A stretch of DNA of 64,000 nucleotides from CAWCDJ01 sp963796675 (GTDB lineage Bacteria; Acidobacteriota; Terriglobia; Bryobacterales; Bryobacteraceae). This document shows positions 17,390 to 27,400 of the stretch, in pieces. The notes beneath the pieces are model-generated. The model saw nothing but the letters and a program-made list of their open reading frames with translations. It was not told the DNA's origin and searched no databases. The stretch is from assembly GCA_963796675.1 (NCBI GenBank), contig CAWCMS010000002.1:124001-188000 (forward strand), in the 5' to 3' direction. The translations under genes and the position numbers were made by a program. Every line of letters starts with the position of its first letter. The stretch's first letter is position 1.

Positions 17390-18157
17390 ATGCCTCTTAC
17401 CAATTGGGAAAGCCCGGTCAAGCGCCGGCTTCGCGACGGAAAGGTCGTCACCGCCGCCACCATTACTTCGAATAGCGTGGATGCCGCTGCGCACCTTGCC
17501 GATGCCGGGTTCGATTTTCTTTGGATCGAGATGGAGCATTCGCCGGTCACGCTGGAGACCCTCCGTAACGTGGTGCTTGCCACGAGGGGACTCCACGCGA
17601 TGCCGTTCGCGCGGGTACCGGTGAACGAACTGTGGATGGCCAAACGGGTGTTGGACGCCGGTGTAAGCGGCGTGATTTTTCCGTTCACCGGCACGCCGGA
17701 ACTTGCCGCGCAAGCGGCCTCCGCGTGCCGTTATCCGCCACATGGGCGTCGGGGCTCGGGTGCCGGACTCGCAAAGTTCGTCTGGCCCGAACGCGACCGC
17801 TACTACGATTCCGCCGACGAGAACGTGACCGTAATCGCGGTGATCGAAGAGGTTCGCGCTGTCGAAAAGATCGATCAAATTGCCGCCACGCCGGGTGTGG
17901 ATGTGCTCTTCATTGGCACGAGCGACCTGTCCTTTTCCATGGGCCTGCGCGGCGATATGGATCATCCCCTTGTGCAGGAAGCAGTCGCCAAAGTAGTGGA
18001 GGCGGCCAAGCGGCACGGCAAGTTTTTAGGCCGGCCCGGGGTTACGCCGGAGAAGGTGGAGGCATATCGTGCACAGGGCTTCCAACTCTTCCAGGCGCCG
18101 ACCGACATCGGCTTCATGACGGCGGGCGCCAAACGATATCTCGCGGCTATCGGCTAG
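17390..18157 (+). CDS. HpcH/HpaI family aldolase
   Basis: This 255-residue class II aldolase cleaves 2-keto-3-deoxy acids to pyruvate and an aldehyde. The signatures are DFLWIEMEHSP, MPFARVP (substrate Arg), GVIFPFTGTPE, the metal-binding VIEEVRAVEKID, and FIGTSDLSFSMG. The start at 17390 fits the family length; the open frame extends upstream without homology. Specificity among 4-hydroxy-2-oxoheptanedioate, 2-keto-3-deoxyrhamnonate and 2-dehydro-3-deoxyglucarate cannot be set. It is convergent with the isomerase at 18164. Confidence 0.9.
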   Translation: MPLTNWESPVKRRLRDGKVVTAATITSNSVDAAAHLADAGFDFLWIEMEHSPVTLETLRNVVLATRGLHAMPFARVPVNELWMAKRVLDAGVSGVIFPFTGTPELAAQAASACRYPPHGRRGSGAGLAKFVWPERDRYYDSADENVTVIAVIEEVRAVEKIDQIAATPGVDVLFIGTSDLSFSMGLRGDMDHPLVQEAVAKVVEAAKRHGKFLGRPGVTPEKVEAYRAQGFQLFQAPTDIGFMTAGAKRYLAAIG

Positions 18158-18163
18158 GGCCTT

Positions 18164-19069
18164 TCAGGCGACGCCGGCTTTACGCATCACGGCAAGTGTG
18201 GATTCCAGGCCGAGGCGCGCGCCTTCTTCGGCGCTCATCTCGGCCGGAATGCGGCCGATCGGCTCGGGGCTTACTGCGTCCACATAGCCGATCTTCTGCA
18301 GGGCGCGGAAGAAGCCGACCAGATCGATGATCCCTTCGCCGGGGAGAAGGCGCTTGTTGTCGCGGACCTCTTCCGGTGGTTGCTTCTTCGCGTCCGAAAC
18401 GTGCACCGAGACGATGCGCGACTTGCCGGCGGCGAGGATGTCCGCGACCGTCGCCCCCGCGTGGTGCCAGTGCCAGGCATCGAGCTGCAGTCCGATATTC
18501 GGTCCGCACTCCCGGACGAAGGCGAGCGCTTCGTCCATCCGCCAGATAAATTCGTGCGGCTGCGCGGTGCGGAAGTGCAGCGGGCCAAGGAACTCCAGGC
18601 CCAGCCGGACCTTCGATCGTTGGAGAACCTCCGAGATCGCCATCAGCCGGTCTTTGATGAGTTTCCGGAATTCGGCCTTGGGTGTGGCGCTGGCGGGCGG
18701 CAGGACTGCCATCAGTCGCGGGCAGTTCACCGCGGCGAGGAAAGGCGCCGCATCTGCCAACCGCTTCATGCCGGCTTGGAATGGGGCTTCGTCACCGGTG
18801 TAGGGCACGGGGAGATTTCCCACGCCCGGCCGGATTTTCGCCGTGTGGTAGAGCGAATTCGTGGCCTCAGCACCCTGCTTCATGGCGTTGTTGAGGTCGA
18901 GATCCGCGCCGCCGTAGCCGACCTTTGCGGCGAGTTCCACAAAGCCCGGCCAGGGCGCCTTGCCATTCGTGAGCGACCCGTTCAGGGAGACAAAAGGCCC
19001 TCGCGGTTTCACCGCTGCGGCCGCGGCGCCGGCTGCGAGCGCCGAAGTGAAGAATGTTCTGCGGTTCAT
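18164..19069 (-). CDS. Tat-exported sugar phosphate isomerase/epimerase (TIM barrel)
   Basis: This 301-residue protein has a Tat leader with RRTFFTSALAAGAAAAA. The AP-endonuclease-2-like barrel includes GLEFLGPLHFRTAQPHEF, GLQLDAWHWHHAG and VSVHVSDAKK, which provide Glu, Asp and His ligands for a divalent metal. ATG 19069 overlaps the SDR stop by one base (TGATG). It probably isomerises or epimerises a sugar in the periplasm; the substrate is unknown. The upstream SDR and this gene form a two-gene unit. Confidence 0.85.
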   Translation of the reverse strand: MNRRTFFTSALAAGAAAAAVKPRGPFVSLNGSLTNGKAPWPGFVELAAKVGYGGADLDLNNAMKQGAEATNSLYHTAKIRPGVGNLPVPYTGDEAPFQAGMKRLADAAPFLAAVNCPRLMAVLPPASATPKAEFRKLIKDRLMAISEVLQRSKVRLGLEFLGPLHFRTAQPHEFIWRMDEALAFVRECGPNIGLQLDAWHWHHAGATVADILAAGKSRIVSVHVSDAKKQPPEEVRDNKRLLPGEGIIDLVGFFRALQKIGYVDAVSPEPIGRIPAEMSAEEGARLGLESTLAVMRKAGVA

Positions 19070-19797
19070 CACAGGTATGTCGGTAGAATCTGCAACTCAG
19101 GCACCACCGCTCGTGGCGGGAGTTTGGCGACGGCGAGGACCGCTTCGGCCACGTCCACTGGCTGAAGCGCCTTCGCCAGGATTTCCGGCCCCGGCTTCAC
19201 CGGACGCCGCTCCAGGATCTCCGTCTCCACCAGCCCCGGCATGATGACGCAAGTGCGGATTCCGTTCTCCTTCTCTTCCACGCGGATCGCGTGGGCCAGT
19301 CCGAGCATGCCGCGTTTCGACGCCTGGTAGGCGGCGCCAGACACATCCGGTACCTGTCCCGAAATGGAGGAAACGTAGATCAGGTGTCCGGCCTTGCGCT
19401 CGCGCATTTGCGGCAGCACGGCGCGCGTCGCATAGTACGCGCCGTTGAGGTTGACCGCGATCATCGTATCCCAGATGTCCACGGTGAGGCGTTGCATGGC
19501 ACGGTCGGGGGTGTTCGTGCCGGTGACGTAGACGAGAATATCGATATGTCCGAAGCGCTTCTGCGTCTCCTGCGCGAGGTGCGCCATCTCTTCGGCCTTG
19601 GAAGCATCCGCCGCCAGCGTTTCGATGGCGAAGCCTTCACCGGCGAGTTCCGTCTTGAGTTGTTCGAGGCGATCGGCACGCCGCGCCGAGGCCATCACGC
19701 GGGCGCCCTCCCGGGCAAACAGGGCGGCCGTTTCGCGACCGATTCCGCTCGAGGCGCCGATCACGAGCACTTTCTGGTTCAGTAACGTAACGAGCAT
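19069..19797 (-). CDS. SDR family oxidoreductase with altered NNAG motif
   Basis: This 242-residue protein has the nucleotide loop GASSGIGRETA, the catalytic Ser in YVSSISGQ and YQASKRGML. The usual NNAG that stabilises the central sheet reads VTGTN here. The C-terminal end lacks the usual DGG motif. It couples to the Tat isomerase through a TGATG overlap, which suggests a common sugar substrate. It is divergent from the O-antigen ligase at 19869, with 71 bases between for promoters. Confidence 0.88.
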   Translation of the reverse strand: MLVTLLNQKVLVIGASSGIGRETAALFAREGARVMASARRADRLEQLKTELAGEGFAIETLAADASKAEEMAHLAQETQKRFGHIDILVYVTGTNTPDRAMQRLTVDIWDTMIAVNLNGAYYATRAVLPQMRERKAGHLIYVSSISGQVPDVSGAAYQASKRGMLGLAHAIRVEEKENGIRTCVIMPGLVETEILERRPVKPGPEILAKALQPVDVAEAVLAVAKLPPRAVVPELQILPTYL

Positions 19798-19868
19798 GAT
19801 CTTAGCGACCTCTCATCTTCTCACGCCTCGCGCATCCGCGGCGCTCTGTCATACTGGAATTCTATTCC

Positions 19869-21083
19869 ATGCATCCGCCGGAAAGGTTTACCTCGCGAGC
19901 TGCGCGCTGGCTGACGTTCGGCTCGGCTGTCTCGATCGTGTTTTCCATCGCTGTCTCGCAGATCCTGCTGGCGTTGGCCGTGGTAGCGCTGTTGCTTTCC
20001 GGCGACAAACTCCAATTGCCGCGTATCAAACTACCGCTCGCTCTGTTCATGCTGGGCACGGTGATCGCGGTGGCTTTCTCCCCGGACCGTGTGGCCGGCC
20101 TGGTGCAGATCCGCAAATTTTACGTATTTCTCGAATTGTTGGTGGTGTTTTCGTGTTTGCGGAATGCCGCCTGGATCCGCGCGCTGTTTCTGACATGGGC
20201 CGGCTTCGCCGGTGTGTCCGGCATCGTCGGATTCGTGCAGTTCGCACATAAGGTGCATCAGGCGAGGCTGGCTGGGCAGGACGACTACTCGTACTATGTG
20301 GGCGAGCGAATCACCGGATTCATGAGCCACTGGAATACCTTTTCCGGCCAGGAGATGTTCGCGCTGATCATGCTCGCGGCGTTCCTGCTGTTCGCGGCAA
20401 GTACGCGAAAACGGGCGTGGGTATGGATTCTATGCGGGTTGGTCATGTCGGCCGCGGTGTTACTGGCCGAAACGCGGGCCATCTGGATCGGCACTGCCGT
20501 GGCTGGTGTATACCTCTTGTGGTTTTGGCGCCGGTGGGTGGTAGCAGCGATCCCGCTGGTCATTGTGGTCGCTTATTTCATCGCGCCGCCGGTGATTCAG
20601 GAGCGCTTCACATCGATCCTCCATCCCAAGCGCGTCGATTCCAACCAGTTCCGCATCGTCACCTGGCGCACGGGCGTGAACATGATCAAGGCGCATCCTC
20701 TGCTGGGATTGGGCCCCGAAGGTCCGCGCATTCATTTTGACGAGTACCTGCCACCTGACGTGACGTCGAAGCCGGAAGGTTCCTACATCCACCTCCACAA
20801 CATTTATCTCGAGTATGCCGCCGAACGCGGTGTCCCCACGATGCTCCTGCTGATGTGGATGCTGGCCATGATCGTCTACGATTTCTGGCGCGGCGTCCGC
20901 AAATTGCCTCCGGGCAGGAACGACCGCAAGTTCCTTCTGCATGGCGGCATCGCCGTAGTGCTCGCGACCCTGGCCGAAGGCGTCGCCGAATACAATCTCG
21001 GCGATACCGAGGTGCTCACGATGTTCCTGGTAGTGGTGGCGTGCGGATATCTGGCCCTGGAGAGAGACGTTGAGTTCCGTTGA
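19869..21083 (+). CDS. O-antigen ligase/polymerase (WaaL/Wzy-like) membrane protein
   Basis: This 404-residue protein has about ten hydrophobic segments (ILLALAVVALLLSG, FALIMLAAFLLFAAS, AIPLVIVVAYFIAPPV). The family signature is the large periplasmic loop with FRIVTWRTGVNMIKAHPLLG, GLGPEGPRI and the conserved HLHNIYLEYAAERG. Such proteins join or polymerise surface glycans on undecaprenyl carriers. The 3' end overlaps the next gene by 14 bases. Ligase versus polymerase cannot be decided from sequence alone. Confidence 0.88.
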   Translation: MHPPERFTSRAARWLTFGSAVSIVFSIAVSQILLALAVVALLLSGDKLQLPRIKLPLALFMLGTVIAVAFSPDRVAGLVQIRKFYVFLELLVVFSCLRNAAWIRALFLTWAGFAGVSGIVGFVQFAHKVHQARLAGQDDYSYYVGERITGFMSHWNTFSGQEMFALIMLAAFLLFAASTRKRAWVWILCGLVMSAAVLLAETRAIWIGTAVAGVYLLWFWRRWVVAAIPLVIVVAYFIAPPVIQERFTSILHPKRVDSNQFRIVTWRTGVNMIKAHPLLGLGPEGPRIHFDEYLPPDVTSKPEGSYIHLHNIYLEYAAERGVPTMLLLMWMLAMIVYDFWRGVRKLPPGRNDRKFLLHGGIAVVLATLAEGVAEYNLGDTEVLTMFLVVVACGYLALERDVEFR

Positions 21084-21798
21084 TTCGCTGCGCGGCCAGG
21101 GAATCATTCTGGCGGGCGGGGCGGGAGGAATCGGCTCGGCGTTGGCCGAGCAATTGATCGAGGAGGGCGCGCGCCTCGTAATCAGCTATCGAGCCAATCG
21201 AGAGCGTGCCCAAAAGTGGGTGGCGTCGGCCTCGGTGGTGCCGGCCGATCTGGCGTCCTCCGCCGATCGTGCAAGACTGCTGCAGTTACTCGAGACGCTC
21301 TATGGCGTGGTCGTGCTGGCCGGCGATCCCGCTCGCGTGGCCGCGGGAGATCCACCGGAAGCAGCCATGCAGCGGTCGCATGAAAGCAACTATGTGGGTC
21401 CGATTCTTCTGGCCCGTGAAGCTGCGGAACGCATGAGATCGCAGGGCACGCCGGGATCAATCGTTCTGGTTTCTACGATGCAGGCGAACGCGCTGTTTCC
21501 TGGCTCTACTGTCTACGCCTCGCAGAAAGCCGCTTTGCAGCACGCCGCTCGGATCTTGGCCAAAGAATGCCGCGGACCGTCCGGCATCCGCGTGAATGTG
21601 GTGAGTCCGGGCATTACTGCCGCTGGTATGGCGGAAGCGAGCATCGCGTCCGGGAAATATGATCGATTCATTGAGGAAGGCGTCATATCGCGCTTCGGAA
21701 GGGCGGTCGACGTGGCTCGCGCGATTCGTTTCTTTCTCGAACCCGACAACTACGTGACCGGCCAGGTCCTTTGCGTCGATGGCGGCATGACGCTTTAG
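21070..21798 (+). CDS. SDR family oxidoreductase
   Basis: This 242-residue protein begins at TTG 21070 within the ligase gene. It has the nucleotide loop GGAGGIGSALAEQL, a truncated NNAG region (VVLAGDPARV), an active-site serine in LVSTMQANA, YASQKAAL, and a C-terminal GQVLCVDGGM. Coupling to the ligase suggests a glycan-related role (inference). Its last four bases overlap the convergent last gene of the virion operon, so no spacer or attachment site separates them. Confidence 0.85.
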   Translation: MSSVDSLRGQGIILAGGAGGIGSALAEQLIEEGARLVISYRANRERAQKWVASASVVPADLASSADRARLLQLLETLYGVVVLAGDPARVAAGDPPEAAMQRSHESNYVGPILLAREAAERMRSQGTPGSIVLVSTMQANALFPGSTVYASQKAALQHAARILAKECRGPSGIRVNVVSPGITAAGMAEASIASGKYDRFIEEGVISRFGRAVDVARAIRFFLEPDNYVTGQVLCVDGGMTL

Positions 21799-24488
21799 GC
21801 CCCCATGAACGTAGCTCGGCGATTGCTGTGCTTCACCGGCACTTCGTAGCCGATCATGCAAAACTGGTCCAGGGCGAACAGCACCACCGACTCCACGCCT
21901 GCCGCGATGGCCAACTCCTGTTCTTTGCGCCATGGACTCGTGTAGTCGCTGATGCCGACCAGATGGCTTCGCTGTGTCGCTCCGAATCCCTCTTTCGCCG
22001 GCAGGTTGATCGAGTCGCGTGCCTTATTCAAGTCCCGGTTACCGGTGTAGGTGAAGTTCTCCGTCTTTAGGCAAGTCAGCGCGGACGGGCACCAGTAGGT
22101 AGATGGGTAGTTGATAATCTGATTGAGCGGGGTATCGTTCGTGTCGGGGGGATAGAGCACTTCAAACCGGCAGTTCGCAAATCGGGCGCGAACAAAGGCA
22201 ATCACCGCACTGGTAAACTGGCCAATCAGTTTCGGAAGGAGTGTGCATTCGTCCGGGAACGACGTTGGATCCGAGTTCTGGCTCGGGATCAGCCCGATCG
22301 ACTTCCCATACGCTGCCTGAAACTGGCTCTTGGTGTAGTCGTCGTAGAACGGCATCCCCAAGCCGTCCGCGAAGTACCACCATTGCACCTCGCCGAATTG
22401 CAGATACGGCTGTAGTCCGGCGTCCGACATCACCTGCGCCATGTCGGCATAAACCTGCTGCCAGAACGTCAGGCTCGCGGGCGCGAAGTTGGTTTGCAGC
22501 GCGGGAGTGCTGACCCAGACTGGACCATCCGGATATCTTTGCGCGATGCCTGTGGCTGCGCTGTCGTCGCCGTCCTTCAGTTCCATGCTGAATGCTGCCG
22601 CGGCATCGATCCCGTAGCCCTTCAAAGCAGTGAAATAGGCGCGGCTCCAGTCTCGGGCGGCTCGATTGAGTCTCGGCGTTGCTGCCAGATCGGTCGTCCA
22701 TCGCCCGTCGGTCCCGCCGGTCAGTGTCGCGGCGGAAACCGTTGCCGTAAAGGACGTGCTACCCGTGCTGGCTCTGATCGTGATCGTATTTCCGGTGGCC
22801 CCCATCGTCCGGGCCATGATGGTAAGAGCGGCGCCGTCGGCTTGCGCCCAAACTGCGGAAGATCCCGCCGAGAGAAGAAACTCGAAGCATTTCGCGATTC
22901 CCTCCGCAGTGTCGCCAATTAGATTCAGATGCTGGATGCTTGTCCCCGCGATCGTGATCGTCGTGGTTTCGCTGAACGTAGGACTGCCCGCAAAGGTGAT
23001 CGTCCCGCTGGCGTACTGATTGCCCGCGCTCGACAACTCATAGAAGTACATCGCACCGGCATAATGATTCGCGCGGCCTTTGAATCCCAGGGTCGCGATC
23101 TCCCAGGCCGTCCGTTCGGGCGCGATCGACTGCGAATGGTACGTGTCCCAATCGGTTGCCAGGGTGATCCTCGGGCTATTTGTATATATAGGAAGAGTTG
23201 TGCTGGGCTGCGCGATTTCCAGAAAGTCGAAATAGACGTCGCTGCCGGGCGTGCCGGCATGAGTCACGCTGACGATGTGGGCGCCGGCGCCGAATTGCCC
23301 TGTGGGAACCCGGATCAAGACGTCCTCCAGCGCCCGCTTCAAGTCCACTACGGCAGTACTCCCACCATCGACCTGGATTTGGATCGTCCCGCCATTACTG
23401 GTGTACCGCGTACCGAGATACAGCGAGTGCATCGAGTTCGCAGTATAGCTGCAGGTCAGCGCTCCGCCTGGATTCGTTGCATGCCGGATTGAGCCGCTCG
23501 AGTAATTGCCCCGTTCCTCGACCCAAGTTCCGGAGTAAGCCACCGACGAACACGTGTCCTCGATCCTGCGGCTGCCGGCTCCCGCAACCTGATAGGCGAG
23601 ACCGCTTCCCGATACCTGCCAATTCTCGACCTCCACCTGAAACTCGCTGCGCGCGAAGTTGCCGGTCTGGAAGTCGGCTGCCCATGTCCACCGCAATTTG
23701 CGGACGTTGGTCATTGTGACGTGCCGCTGATTCGTGTCCGTCAGGTTAGAGAAGTCCAGATCGACCCGCCATGTCTGTGGCGAGACGGCGCCCGAGAAAT
23801 ATCCCGATGCCGGCGACCACGATTCGGTTCCGGCCCCGTGTATACCCCCGTATGCGCCGAGGCGGTTGCCGTTTGCTCCCTCCGCCGAAACGGCGGTCAA
23901 TTCGATCGTTGTGCCGTTTGCTGCCGCCGTGATGCCGGCGGTGCTCATCCCGTTGATGATTGTTGCGAGACCTTGTACGACGGACTCGAGCGTATCGCCG
24001 TCGCCAATCAGGTAGTTGGCATGTTGATCCATCCAGCTCACTTCGACGTAGTCGCCCTTCGTCAGCGTCCCCTGCAGTTCAAGCTCGAGGGTTGCCGGAG
24101 TGTAACTCCCCACTACTGGCGTTGCATACTGACTCAGGGGCACAATATGGAGGTTTTCCTGGTTATTCGACCATTCCCAAACCCGAAGGCAAGACCATCC
24201 GATCGAGTCATAGGTAGTCGAGTCGATCGGTATGCAATTGGTCCGCGTCTCTTCATACGAGAGATGGATGCCGCTCAAGTCGCCATCCGGGAGATTTCGC
24301 AAGCTGGGGTGATCGATAACGTTGTCGCGGTTCCATTCCGCCACCGCCCAGTCGAATTGTTGCCGCCAGGAGCCTGAGACCGTGAACCCGGTCTCACTCG
24401 TACTGCTCAACGCGGCGATTGCCGAAGGCTGCTCAAAGTAGCATTGGAGGTCGCGATCGGGTCTTAGTTTGGTCAGGGAGTCGGACAT
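21795..24488 (-). CDS. Phage tail-tip/fibre protein with galactose-binding-like and TIM-barrel parts
   Basis: This 897-residue last gene of the virion operon starts at ATG 24488, overlapping the hub stop by one base. A beta-rich N-terminus is followed by two copies of a phage repeat containing GDTLESVVQGLATIING-type and GDTAEGIAKCFEFLLS segments (about residues 165 and 525). Between them lies a carbohydrate-binding-like module (YSGTWVEERGNYSSGSI). The C-terminal 300 residues look like a glycosidase TIM barrel (WSRAYFTALKGYGID, YLQFGEVQWWYF with a candidate catalytic Glu). It probably binds or degrades surface glycan. Alternatively it may be a structural TIM-barrel protein. Confidence 0.75.
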   Translation of the reverse strand: MSDSLTKLRPDRDLQCYFEQPSAIAALSSTSETGFTVSGSWRQQFDWAVAEWNRDNVIDHPSLRNLPDGDLSGIHLSYEETRTNCIPIDSTTYDSIGWSCLRVWEWSNNQENLHIVPLSQYATPVVGSYTPATLELELQGTLTKGDYVEVSWMDQHANYLIGDGDTLESVVQGLATIINGMSTAGITAAANGTTIELTAVSAEGANGNRLGAYGGIHGAGTESWSPASGYFSGAVSPQTWRVDLDFSNLTDTNQRHVTMTNVRKLRWTWAADFQTGNFARSEFQVEVENWQVSGSGLAYQVAGAGSRRIEDTCSSVAYSGTWVEERGNYSSGSIRHATNPGGALTCSYTANSMHSLYLGTRYTSNGGTIQIQVDGGSTAVVDLKRALEDVLIRVPTGQFGAGAHIVSVTHAGTPGSDVYFDFLEIAQPSTTLPIYTNSPRITLATDWDTYHSQSIAPERTAWEIATLGFKGRANHYAGAMYFYELSSAGNQYASGTITFAGSPTFSETTTITIAGTSIQHLNLIGDTAEGIAKCFEFLLSAGSSAVWAQADGAALTIMARTMGATGNTITIRASTGSTSFTATVSAATLTGGTDGRWTTDLAATPRLNRAARDWSRAYFTALKGYGIDAAAAFSMELKDGDDSAATGIAQRYPDGPVWVSTPALQTNFAPASLTFWQQVYADMAQVMSDAGLQPYLQFGEVQWWYFADGLGMPFYDDYTKSQFQAAYGKSIGLIPSQNSDPTSFPDECTLLPKLIGQFTSAVIAFVRARFANCRFEVLYPPDTNDTPLNQIINYPSTYWCPSALTCLKTENFTYTGNRDLNKARDSINLPAKEGFGATQRSHLVGISDYTSPWRKEQELAIAAGVESVVLFALDQFCMIGYEVPVKHSNRRATFMGA

Positions 24489-27400
24489 CAGAGTCGGATT
24501 AGAACGGTAAGGTCGGCGCCTGGTGCGAGTGTCCCCACGGTCTCGACGGATAGCGTTAGTTGCGCCCCGGTGAGCAGCGGCGGCAGCGTATTGCCGTCCA
24601 CTGCGTTGGAGAGCGTCCCTCCGGACGGGAAGTTCACCGTACAGTAGGGTGCGCCGTTCGACTGAAGCAGCAACGTGACTGGAGCATCGGCAGCCGTTCC
24701 CAGTACCGCGTAGATATCCCGCACCGAGTGGGACGCTTCGACAACCAGCGGCGGCGCCGCATTGGCGTCGACCGCCAGGAACCCGCTCACCTGGATCGAA
24801 TATTGGCCTCCGGAGAACGTCCGCAGGCCTAAGTCGTCATTGTTCGTCAGGTGGATGCTGGCGGTTGCACCGTTTCCCAGCGAGTTGCTCATAAAGAGTT
24901 CGGCGCTGACCACTCGGACATCCGGCAAGGAAATTGGATACGCCCAACTTCCTGCGTAAGGGCTCCCGAAGAAGTCCCGCGGGAAGGGTGCGATCACCGT
25001 CTTTGTCGAAAGGATATAGACCATGGTGCCGGGATTCTGGGCGGCGGCCGCCGTACCTTGCTGGGCCCGAGTGACTTGGTATTGTGCGCCGCTGTTCAGC
25101 ACTGCCCCGACTTGCATGATCTCGGCCCGACCTGGATGTAAGTGCCGACGGCGGTTTGCGCGCTGCCCGATATGTTGAGCATGGTATCGCTTGCCTGAAT
25201 TGCGCTCGCGAGGCTAATTGGCGACGGCCCCGCAAGCTCATCGGCGTAGTGAAGCGTCAGTGTCCCCGAGGAGATCGTGTGCGTATCGTCCGGAGCTGTG
25301 AAGGAAACGCCGCTCAATTCGATGGTGCCTCCGGCGGTTCCGGCGTTGAGACCGAAGAAAGGCGCCGGCGGCACTTGGCTGTCCGCTGCCTCCGCTGCCG
25401 CCAATCTGCCAGCGCGTGACAGTGGAGAGGTCCGCCGTCGCTTCCACGTCGTTCGAATTGGCCGCTCGCCCGCTCAGATGGACCGTCTCGCCGGCCCGAT
25501 TCGGGATCTCGAACTGCACCGGGCTGCTTGTGGCAACCGCCCCGAATCGCCAGCCATTCTCGGCAATCACGAAATTGCTGGTCGCATCCGGCTCGACCGT
25601 CCATTGCGGCGAAATCGTAAGTGTGTCGGACGTATTGGACAGGATGGATCGCTCCTGGCCGGCGCCTTTGCCGCGTGTGATTCTCACGACCTCTCCGCGG
25701 TACCGGTTGGCCGCCATTTCCAGGCTGTTGTTTCCCACCGCGGTGGGCCCGTGGATTGTCGCGGCCTCCTCCGGTTGCTGTTCGAGCCGCCAATAGAAGT
25801 TTGCGTGGTCGAAATTCGGATCGGGCGGCGGGAATTAACTGCTTACTCAAGCCGGTATCCAGGAATTGCGCGGCCAGTTGCTGGTTCGAGGCGATTCGGA
25901 ATAGTTCTGCCGGAGTATTTCCGCGGTACGCATGAAAGGTCGTAGTCTCGGGCGAGAAGCTCAACCCGGTCAATCGAACCTGGCTGTTATCGTTCTGGAT
26001 GAAAGCCGGCACGATGAACGACAGGTCGCCTTCGTTTCCGCTGCTGTCACATCCGGAGAGCGCGTAATACAGTGATTGGTCGCCGGGCAAACTCCCGCCG
26101 GATTCCACGCTGGGTGATAGCGAGAGTAGCGGAATTCGCGGCCCGGTGGTCTGCGAGCTGGCTGGCAGCGATGAAACTGACCGTCACATTCGTTTCCGCT
26201 GTTCCATCCGAATCGGTCGTCGTGATTTCCTCGACTCCGAACTGAATATCGCCATTTGTATCGAGCACCGTACCCATCAACGGCCTCGGAACGCCGACGC
26301 CCGAGCTGCTCGTCCGCCTTCCGCCGGTCGCAGAACTGACTTGGCCATTAGTATCCGCATACCAGGCGTCGTCGTGGATCTGGGCTGTGATGGTGGTCGT
26401 GCGATGGTTCGTGCCGGGGGCAATCTTCAGAACCCGGAACAGTTGGCGATTAAAGCCCTCCTTCAGATAGGTGACTGTGATCAGGTCACCCAATTGTATG
26501 CCGAATCCCTTGACGCTCGTCTGGAACTCGATATAGGTATTCCCTCGAAGCGACTTATCCAGATTCAACTTCAGAATCCGTGACGCCTGGTCGTAATTCG
26601 GCAACCCGATTGCGCTCAGGGTTGACGCGACTTCCTGGCCGCTGCAAGCCACATCGTCCGGGTCTACTAGCGAGTAGCTGTCCTGCTGATACTCATTGAG
26701 CGCGTCCTGAAACTCCACCGAAAGCCGGTTCGGACTATCCGCCACGCCTCGGGAATACAGCCGGAGGCTGGGTTCCCCCGTCGACTTCCTCAGGATGCCG
26801 GAGATGCCGTTCGTTCCGTCGCCAAATTCGTAACTCGGCCAGCCGCCCTCTAGCGGTTCGGTGCTGTTCGACCAATCTGGCGTGGTCGGCTGCTCCAGGA
26901 CAAGCGCGTTCTCCACCTGCAGTTGCAGCGCGCCATTCGTCCCAAACGAAAGCAGCAGCCTCGATCCGTTCCGGACGCCCCGTACCACGTCTCCCGCGCT
27001 GCGCCGGCTCTGTAGGATCAAGTTGCATTGGAACCGCGGCAGTGTGATGGCGTTGCCGTAGATGTCGAGCGCCGGAATCTCTTCGTCGCAGTACACTGCT
27101 GCTGTGGCAAAGCTCGGAATGTCGATCTCCGACGCCGCCCACCCGGTCCGTCGCAGTACGTCTAATAGGATCCATGCCGGGTTGCTCGTAAACTGCTCGC
27201 CGGTCACCGTGCCGTCTGTGCTGTAGATCGGTAGTTTCAGGCCCTGCACCAGCACCTTCACCTTGGGAAGGGAAGTGCCGTTGTTCAGAGCGTTCGGCAC
27301 CACAACCGAGAGGTAGGCCATGCTGCCATAGGGGTCCCCAGCCGGCTGGCCGGAGGAATCCGCGAAGTCCGGATCGCAGACGCCCGTGCGTGTGCCGAGC

